Below, one piece after another: positions 1-4,403 of a stretch of DNA of 5,726 bases. This DNA is from Planctomycetota bacterium. GTDB lineage: Bacteria; Planctomycetota; UBA8742; SKZP01. The stretch is taken from assembly GCA_007127275.1 (NCBI GenBank), contig SKZP01000093.1, positions 1 through 5,726 on the forward strand, in the 5' to 3' direction. The position numbers were made by a program, and so were the translations under genes. Numbering within the stretch: position 1 is the stretch's first letter; the number at the start of each line of letters is the position of its first letter. The notes under the pieces are model-generated. The model was not told where the DNA came from and ran no database searches. It was given only the letters and a program-made list of their open reading frames with translations.

Positions 1-1
1 G

Positions 2-535
2 CAGGCTCCCGAGATGTACGGCGCCACCGCGTATGCCGGTACCGCACCGTTGTCCCGTGACGGGCCGCGCATGCCCAGCTTTTCCCTCGTCACCCAACAC
101 GGGGATACGAAGCACGTCGCGTTTCCGCGCCGGCGTCCGCTGATTCTTGCCGTGGGCGACCGCAAAGCGGCCCGCCACGTCGAGGATTGGATCGAGCCGT
201 TGAAGCGGCGCTACGCCGACGCCTTCGGCGCCTCGTTCGACGTGCACGGCGTCGCCGACCTTTCCGACGTCTCCTCCATGGCCCGCTCGGTTGTCGTGCT
301 CGTTGTGCGGGAACGCACCGACTACCCGGTCATGCTCGACTGGCACGGCGAGATCGCCAGCACCCTCAAGGTGAACGACGAGGAGTTGACCGTGTTCGTC
401 GTCGACAGCAACGGGCGCATCCGTCTGCGCCTGACCGGCCGCGCGACGACCTCTCGGATCGGTCGCCTTTCGGATACGATCGACACCGTCCTCGAGGAAG
501 CAAGCCAAGGACTCGAAGCGGATGCCTATCGGTGA
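2..535 (+). CDS. Cysteine-free thioredoxin-fold (redoxin/AhpC-TSA-like) protein, 5' end probably outside window
   Basis: The frame is open from nucleotide 2; the first visible ATG is at 14 and another is at 71. Codons before 71 already show high third-position G/C, so the coding region probably includes them and may begin left of the window. Counting from ATG 14, the protein has 173 residues. Residues 20-35 (MPSFSLVTQHGDTKHV) read like the 'P-x-F-x-L-x-x-x-x-G' opening of redoxin domains. They are followed by a hydrophobic strand (PLILAVGD), a helix ending in DWIEPLKRRY, then VHGVADLSDV, a YPVMLDWHGEIA segment and the strand pair FVVDSNGRIRLRLTG, typical of the end of a thioredoxin fold. There is no cysteine anywhere, so thiol-disulfide or peroxidase chemistry is not expected; a binding or structural role is more likely (inference). 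The stop overlaps the next small gene by 14 nt, suggesting an operon. Fold assignment is by pattern only; the specific family is unknown. Confidence 0.75.
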   Translation, partial: QAPEMYGATAYAGTAPLSRDGPRMPSFSLVTQHGDTKHVAFPRRRPLILAVGDRKAARHVEDWIEPLKRRYADAFGASFDVHGVADLSDVSSMARSVVVLVVRERTDYPVMLDWHGEIASTLKVNDEELTVFVVDSNGRIRLRLTGRATTSRIGRLSDTIDTVLEEASQGLEADAYR

Positions 536-668
536 CGTACTGCTCTACTTCCTCGCGGGGCTCGCACTGCTCGCGGCGTTGATCGTGCTGCTCAAGTACA
601 CCCTCCCCGTCCTCGACTACCCGGCCAAGCATCAGGGGAATTCCCGCCGGCAACGCCGCGGAGGATAA
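522..668 (+). CDS. Small single-pass membrane protein (48 aa), overlapping the upstream gene
   Basis: ATG at 522 opens a 48-codon frame ending in TAA at 666-668. Residues 1-6 are short and polar-neutral (MPIGDV). Residues 7-24 (LLYFLAGLALLAALIVLL) form a continuous hydrophobic helix long enough to cross a membrane. It is followed by K25 and a tail rich in basic residues (SRRQRRGG at the end). By the positive-inside rule the C-terminus should lie in the cytoplasm. The start lies 14 nt inside the preceding gene in another frame, a usual sign of translational coupling. An AAGG at 507-510 could serve as a ribosome site, with rather long spacing. No family is recognised. An anchor or partner for the upstream thioredoxin-fold protein is possible but is inference from position only. 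Confidence 0.6.
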   Translation: MPIGDVLLYFLAGLALLAALIVLLKYTLPVLDYPAKHQGNSRRQRRGG

Positions 669-684
669 GGAGCAAAGACTGTGT

Positions 685-743
685 TTCGTTCGTGGGTCGC
701 ACGCGAATCACGGTTTCGACCCACGGGCGAAGCCCGTGGGCTC
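685..743. repeat. Decayed copy of paired inverted-palindrome repeat (REPIN-like)
   Basis: The right half (717-743) contains a perfect 9-bp stem, CCCACGGGC at 720-728 and GCCCGTGGG at 732-740, with a GAA loop. Its reverse complement differs from the left unit of the intact copy (4051-4077) at one of 27 positions. The left half (685-699) keeps only the loop and outer arm, matching the intact copy at 13 of 15 positions from 685. Its inner arm is lost or mutated, so it can no longer fold. The spacer between halves is 17 nt, against 18 nt in the intact copy. The remaining hairpin begins about 50 nt after the stop of the small membrane-protein gene and has no T-run, so it is not a standard intrinsic terminator, though it could protect an mRNA 3' end. 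Confidence 0.75.
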
Positions 744-786
744 GGGGGCACAATTCCGGCGTTGTAAGCTTAAGAGACTGTGGTGC

Positions 787-808
787 GCGCAGGGCTTGCG
801 CCCTGCGC
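787..808. repeat. Perfect 9-bp palindromic hairpin, different family
   Basis: GCGCAGGGC (787-795) pairs perfectly with GCCCTGCGC (800-808) around a TTGC loop. The arms are unrelated in sequence to the CCCACGGGC element 46 nt upstream. No poly-T follows, so an intrinsic terminator is unlikely. A perfect GC-rich stem in a gene-free stretch beside another palindrome suggests a second dispersed repeat family. Only one copy is in this window, so repeat status is inference. Confidence 0.5.
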
Positions 809-1030
809 TCGCCTGGTTTCGTCCTCGAAATTGGTGGCAGCGGTAGCCGAACCAGCGCATACAACCCGACTTGCGAACAAGCGACCTCGGCCACCGCAGT
901 CGCTTTGTTAAATTGCTACCACCTCTGCGGACGAACGGAGTTCACCGAGGCAGTCCGTCGGCTTGGCTGCGCCGTAGGCGTCAACGGTTTGCCAGGGACA
1001 GGCGTCTCGGTTGGATGGAACGGACCTTGT

Positions 1031-2752
1031 ATGCGTCTCACGTTTCTCGGTCACGACGGCTTGCGCATTGGGCCCGCCTCTGGCGAAGGCGGCGAGGCGG
1101 TGCTTGTGGATCCCTGGCTCCATCCGGCCGGCGCGTTTGCCGGGGCGTGGTTTCCGTATCCGCCGGCGACGCCCTGCGGCGACGACGAGGCGTGGCGACA
1201 GCGCTGCCTCGAAGGGGTCGCAACGTTGGTTGTTACCCAAGCGTTGCCGGAGCATCTGGACCCGTGGGTGCTCGCGGCGTTGCCGGCAACCGTTCCCGTC
1301 CTCGTGGTGCGGACGCCGTCCTCGGAGCTTGCCGCGGCCGTGCGTGCGGTCGCATCCGAGCAGGGTGACGGGCAGCCGCAAGAACGACGCGAGGTCGTCG
1401 AGCTCGAACCGTGGCAGTGGTACGCGCCAGCGGCGCTCGGCGGCGACCTGCGGGTTGCGCTTGTGCCGGAGGTCTCGGCGCGGCACGCCGCGGCTGTTGT
1501 CGTTCAGGAACGCAGCAGCGGGCATGCCCTCGTGCATCTCGGCGAGGCCCGCATGACGGCGCTGCACGCGCGTTGCATACGCCGCTTCCTCGGTGCGGAG
1601 ACCTCGCCGGCCGTCGTGACGTTGCGCACCAATGTCGCCGGATACACTCCCCTGCGCACCGCCGCCGACGAGCAACGCCGTTTCCTGCGGGCCCGGCAAG
1701 CGCGACGCGACCGCCAGGAAGCGGCAATCACGCTGCTGCGCATCCTCAAGCCCCAAGCGGCGTTGCTCGCCGGCCCCTCGGTCTGCTTGCTCGACGAGAC
1801 GCTTGCCCCGCTTCAGGCGGAGCTCGACGGCGGCCCGGCCACCGACGTGCACGCCGAAGGGGAAACGTTTCACCGTCGCTTCGTCAAGCAGCTACGCGCG
1901 TGGCAACGCGGCGACGAAGTCGACCTGGCGCGGCCCGAGCATACCGAGACACACGGCCGCCTGCCGGTGCCCGAGTCGCTCGACGCGTACGCCGCGAGCA
2001 AGGCCGCAGTACTCGCCCAGCAGGTCGCCGCCGTGGCCAGCCCCGCCGAGGTGGCGAAGGACGAGGCGGCCCTTTGGGAGGCGGTGCAGGGGTGGTTCGG
2101 GGCGTTGCTCGAGAGTTGCCGCCCGTTGCGCCGGCGCATCAATCTTCGCTTGTACCTCGAAGCGACGGACGCCACGACGGGGGACACGCTCGGCCGCTAC
2201 CGCATGGATTTCCGGGAGCGTGCGCGGATCCTGCGGCTTACCGAGACACCCAGCGGCAGCGAAGACGAGGAGGAGAGCGCCGTCGAGGACGGGCCGAGCG
2301 ACGACGCCACGTTGCGCGCGCCGGTGCCGTGGTTGCATGCCGTGTTGAGTGGGCGCAGCGACTTCGCGACGCTGCTGCATTCGCTGCGGTTTCGCTTCGA
2401 CAGCGAGGCGTCGCGCATGCGACTCGAGCAGTTGCTCGAGTTGCTGCAGCTTGCGGGCAAGGAGCCGGCCACGGCCGGCCCGCGTGCGCAGGCGCGCGTT
2501 GCCGCCACGCAGTGGTTGCCCGTACCCGAGACACAAGGCGAGTCCGACGCGCCGTACTGGATTGGCCGCCACTGCCCGCATGCGCAGGTCGACCTGCTCA
2601 CCTGCGGCGACCTGCTCGACGACGGGACGCTACGCTGCCTCGCCCACAGCTACGACTTCGCGCTCTCTCGCGGCGGCCACTGCCTCAACGCCCCGGAGTG
2701 CAGCGCGCTGCCGGTTTACACAAACCCGCCGCCACCGTCGGAAGCCACGTGA
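1031..2752 (+). CDS. MBL-fold / SCP2-like / Rieske [2Fe-2S] protein, CMP-Neu5Ac hydroxylase-like, degenerate MBL site
   Basis: From ATG 1031 the protein has 573 residues. Residues 1-250 resemble a metallo-beta-lactamase fold: an opening strand MRLTFLGHDGLRI, then VLVDPWL (24-30), and VTQALPEHLD (68-77) where active relatives carry HxHxDH. Only H75 of that motif is conserved, as Q70, L72 and E74 replace the others; VHLGEARM (168-175) has E172 where an Asp is usual. TNVAGYTPL (200-208) and LLAGPSVCLLD (245-255) resemble segments of CMP-N-acetylneuraminate hydroxylase-type MBL domains. Residues about 367-470 (RRINLRLYL; VPWLHAVLSGRSDFATLLHSLRFRF from 432) look SCP2-like, interrupted by an acidic linker (SEDEEESAVEDGPSDD). 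A C-terminal Rieske domain has all four ligands: C515-P-H517, 18 residues, C536-L-A-H539. It should hold a [2Fe-2S] cluster and transfer electrons; the substrate is unknown. The frame is open upstream to 692, but that extension would read through both palindromes, so the start at 1031, directly before the first MBL strand, is preferred. The ribosome site is weak (CGGA at 1021-1024). Confidence 0.85.
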   Translation: MRLTFLGHDGLRIGPASGEGGEAVLVDPWLHPAGAFAGAWFPYPPATPCGDDEAWRQRCLEGVATLVVTQALPEHLDPWVLAALPATVPVLVVRTPSSELAAAVRAVASEQGDGQPQERREVVELEPWQWYAPAALGGDLRVALVPEVSARHAAAVVVQERSSGHALVHLGEARMTALHARCIRRFLGAETSPAVVTLRTNVAGYTPLRTAADEQRRFLRARQARRDRQEAAITLLRILKPQAALLAGPSVCLLDETLAPLQAELDGGPATDVHAEGETFHRRFVKQLRAWQRGDEVDLARPEHTETHGRLPVPESLDAYAASKAAVLAQQVAAVASPAEVAKDEAALWEAVQGWFGALLESCRPLRRRINLRLYLEATDATTGDTLGRYRMDFRERARILRLTETPSGSEDEEESAVEDGPSDDATLRAPVPWLHAVLSGRSDFATLLHSLRFRFDSEASRMRLEQLLELLQLAGKEPATAGPRAQARVAATQWLPVPETQGESDAPYWIGRHCPHAQVDLLTCGDLLDDGTLRCLAHSYDFALSRGGHCLNAPECSALPVYTNPPPPSEAT

Positions 2753-2794
2753 CGTGCCGGCGCTGGCTGCTCCGGAAGCGACGCGCTGAGCCGC

Positions 2795-3817
2795 TCATTC
2801 GCCGAAGACCTCGCGCAGCACCCGCAACCAGTTGCGGTACAGCAGCTTCTCGAGGCGGGCGTCGTCGTAGCCGCGCCCGAGCAACTCGGCGATGAGATTC
2901 GGTAGTTGCTCCACCGTTTCGAGACCCTCGCAGTCGGTGTGGTAGCCGTCGAAGTCGCTGCCGAGCGCTACGTGATCGTCGCCGACCAGCGCGACGACGT
3001 GGTCAACGCAGTCGGCAACGTCGGCGACCTTGGCGCGGGCCACGCCGCGAGGACTCAACTTGCCAATGTGGCCGGGGCAAAAGTCAATTCCAATGACGCC
3101 GCCAGTGTCGGCGAGCGCGTGTACTTGCTGGTCGTCGAGGTTGCGCGGCACCGGTAGCTCAAGCTTTTTCTCGAGACCCGTATGGCTGACCACCATGGGC
3201 ACGTGCGTATGCCGCACCGCATCCCAGAACGCCGGCCGCGACAGGTGGGCGAGGTCGACAATCACGCGCTTGCTCTGCAGCGCGACAATCAATTCGTGGC
3301 CGAATTCGGTAAGTCCCGTCGGCTCCTCGACGCCGCAGCCGTCGCCGACTTCGTTCGCCACATTGTGCGTAAGGCCGACGCCCCGCACGCCGCGTTCGAG
3401 GAAGCGCTCGGCGACGTCCAGCGAGCCGCGAAACGGCGCCGCATCCTCAATCCACAGCAACAATCCCACCTCGCGGCGTGCCGAGTCCTCGAGGCCGAGC
3501 GCGTCCACCTCAATCATATTGCGCACGAGTCTCAGGTCCCCTCGCGAGGCGGAGACGGCCTCCTCGATGTAGTCGAGCATGCGCAGCGCATACGCCGTGG
3601 CCGCCTCGCCGCGGTGCTCCACCGGCGTATACAAGGCCGCCCCTTGCAGTCGCACATGAGCCGCCTGCCACGTCTCGAGGCTGATGTGGTGGCAGTTGCG
3701 GCCGCTGACGACGTCGGCATCCTCTTCGAGGTGCCGCCACGCAAAGTCAGCGTGGCCGTCGATCACCGGCGTCTTTGCGAGCAGTTGCGCGGCTTGTTCT
3801 CGCAGCGAAGGATCCAT
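2795..3817 (-). CDS. Membrane dipeptidase-type metallopeptidase (peptidase family M19)
   Basis: This complete gene encodes 340 residues, within the usual M19 range. The family hydrolyses dipeptides with a binuclear zinc centre in a TIM-barrel. The expected ligands are present in order: H22 and D24 in VIDGHADFAW, the bridging E124 in LLWIEDAAPF, H191 in VDLAHLS and H212 in MVVSHTGL, with D288 in ALGSDFDG as the C-terminal acidic residue. Other hallmarks are GLTHNVANEVGDG (148-160), GLTEFGHELI (168-177) and PRNLDDQQVHALADTGGVIG (224-243). There is no signal peptide or membrane segment, so the enzyme is probably cytoplasmic despite the family name. ATG 3817 is the natural start because M19 homology begins about 15 residues later. 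It has no strong Shine-Dalgarno sequence. The gene is convergent with the MBL/Rieske gene (42-nt gap with no clear terminator hairpin) and divergent from the S8 protease. The dipeptide specificity is unknown. Confidence 0.95.
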   Translation of the reverse strand: MDPSLREQAAQLLAKTPVIDGHADFAWRHLEEDADVVSGRNCHHISLETWQAAHVRLQGAALYTPVEHRGEAATAYALRMLDYIEEAVSASRGDLRLVRNMIEVDALGLEDSARREVGLLLWIEDAAPFRGSLDVAERFLERGVRGVGLTHNVANEVGDGCGVEEPTGLTEFGHELIVALQSKRVIVDLAHLSRPAFWDAVRHTHVPMVVSHTGLEKKLELPVPRNLDDQQVHALADTGGVIGIDFCPGHIGKLSPRGVARAKVADVADCVDHVVALVGDDHVALGSDFDGYHTDCEGLETVEQLPNLIAELLGRGYDDARLEKLLYRNWLRVLREVFGE

Positions 3818-4050
3818 CGCAGCCCATACGGGTCGAAGCCATCATGCCGGGTGTGTGAACCAACGACGTCCACAGATGCCGTTTGCGACATCTCCCTTCT
3901 ATCGGCACCAACCTCCAAAGTCTGAAGCGAGCCCGAAAGGTTGTGTCCCGAGCCAGTAGCGCAGCGTTGGCAAACGGTATTCTCGCACCGGTTGCAAAAG
4001 GCGCAACGATCAACCGAACATCTCTTAAGTTGTGGAACAGTCATTGATTC

Positions 4051-4122
4051 AAGCCCACGGGCTTCGCCCGTGGGTCGTACCCGTTACGGGCGTTTCAACC
4101 CACGGGCAAAGCCCGTGGGCTT
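4051..4122. repeat. Intact paired inverted-palindrome repeat (REPIN-like)
   Basis: Two 27-nt units face each other across an 18-nt spacer. Left unit (4051-4077): stem CCCACGGGC (4054-4062), TTC loop, GCCCGTGGG (4066-4074). Right unit (4096-4122): CCCACGGGC (4099-4107), AAA loop, GCCCGTGGG (4111-4119). The right unit reverse-complemented matches the left at 25 of 27 positions. The element begins AAGCCCACGGGC and ends in its exact reverse complement, so the pair can fold as two hairpins or one long imperfect stem. The spacer holds a further small inverted repeat (CCCGT-T-ACGGG, 4080-4090). This is the layout of REPIN elements, which are mobilised in trans by RAYT-type single-strand transposases. 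No such gene is in the window, and the usual GTAG/GGAG tetranucleotide of REPs is absent, so the REPIN label is by architecture only. Confidence 0.8.
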
Positions 4123-4168
4123 GGCGCGAGTCGTTGAGCTACGAGGCAACGCGCAAGCCGAAGGCACA

Positions 4169-4312
4169 CTTCGTCAGGCGCCAAAGCTTGCGCTCGGCCG
4201 CGTCGCCCTTCTGCGCAGCAAACCCGTCAGCGCCCTGGCCAACTTCGTGACCCGGCGGGCCACGCGCTACAACCAACGAATCCTGCAGCGGCTCTACAGC
4301 GTCGTCGACTGA
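4169..4312 (+). other. Coding-like stretch, possible gene remnant or small ORF end
   Basis: From about 4169 to a TGA at 4310-4312 the forward frame has roughly 85% G or C in third codon positions, against about 40% in second positions. That pattern matches the window's real genes. It gives about 47 residues, basic and leucine-rich, ending RYNQRILQRLYSVVD. There is no ATG between the repeat and this stretch; upstream the frame enters the repeat at 4051-4122 and codon bias drops. It may be the 3' remnant of a gene truncated by, or predating, the repeat, or chance composition. No family is recognised. Confidence 0.2.
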
Positions 4313-4329
4313 TTCGGAACCCTTTGGCG

Positions 4330-4358
4330 CTGACGGTTGCCGTGCAAACGGGTATACT
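4330..4358 (+). promoter_or_regulatory. Candidate sigma70-type promoter for the S8 protease gene
   Basis: CTGACG at 4330-4335 (four of six matches to TTGACA) is followed after exactly 17 nt by TATACT at 4353-4358 (five of six matches to TATAAT). Transcription would begin near 4365, leaving about 39 nt before ATG 4404. Orientation and spacing suit the protease gene. No operator-like repeat is visible around it. Confidence 0.45.
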
Positions 4359-4403
4359 GCGGGCACCACCTTGCCACCGTCTCCCCCCTCGGCGTTTTGC
4401 GTA

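Larger units (their letters stand above)
669..1030. other. Gene-free region with two palindromic elements
   Basis: This 362-nt stretch lies between the small membrane-protein gene and the MBL/Rieske gene. It contains a decayed paired-palindrome repeat (685-743) and an unrelated perfect hairpin (787-808). From 809 to 1030 I see no gene: open frames exist, but they run through the repeats or shadow the downstream gene. An A/T-rich patch at about 904-914 stands out, but no convincing -35/-10 pair was found. The promoter of the downstream gene should lie here. Confidence 0.55.
3818..4403. other. Divergent intergenic region with paired repeat and promoter
   Basis: This 586-nt region separates the divergent M19 and S8 protease genes. 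It contains an intact paired inverted-palindrome repeat (4051-4122), a coding-like stretch of uncertain status (4169-4312) and a candidate sigma70 promoter (4330-4358). In 3818-4050 I see no supported gene. A minus-strand frame there that begins at 4044 and contains several cysteines has only about half G/C in its third codon positions (over the first 35 codons counted), unlike the real genes. The promoter of the M19 gene should lie in 3818-4050, but none stood out. Confidence 0.55.

Noticed and set aside
692..1030. 113-codon upstream extension of the MBL/Rieske gene in the same frame
   Set aside because: It would be translated through the CCCACGGGC repeat and the second hairpin and has no domain resemblance. 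The MBL fold begins exactly at ATG 1031.
908..1873. 321-codon minus-strand frame opposite the MBL/Rieske gene
   Set aside because: Antisense shadow of a well-supported gene; the composition is biased and no motif is recognisable.
2753..2794. Possible bidirectional terminator between the convergent genes
   Set aside because: Only 4-5 bp pairings are visible and there is no T-run on either strand, so no terminator can be supported.
1411..2895. Long 494-codon forward frame inside the MBL/Rieske gene
   Set aside because: It is an arginine/alanine-rich shadow frame, expected in GC-rich coding DNA, with no domain pattern. The overlapping MBL/SCP2/Rieske frame has clear motifs.
3182..3925. 247-codon forward frame opposite the dipeptidase gene
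   Set aside because: Antisense shadow of the M19 gene, whose catalytic residues are all identified on the minus strand.
3763..4044. Minus-strand cysteine-rich frame (C-x4-C-x2-C-x2-C-x4-C-x2-C) resembling a zinc-binding protein
   Set aside because: About half of its third codon positions are G/C over the first 35 codons, far below the genuine genes here. It runs out of frame into the dipeptidase gene and resembles no known zinc-finger family.
4051..4122. Possible short CRISPR array
   Set aside because: The two repeated units are inverted rather than direct and there is a single 18-nt spacer, which fits a paired-palindrome element and not a CRISPR array.
3941..4312. Forward 123-codon frame across the intact repeat
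   Set aside because: It reads through both palindromic units, giving repeat-derived peptides such as SPRASPVGRT. Codon bias is poor before about 4169, so the full frame is not a gene.
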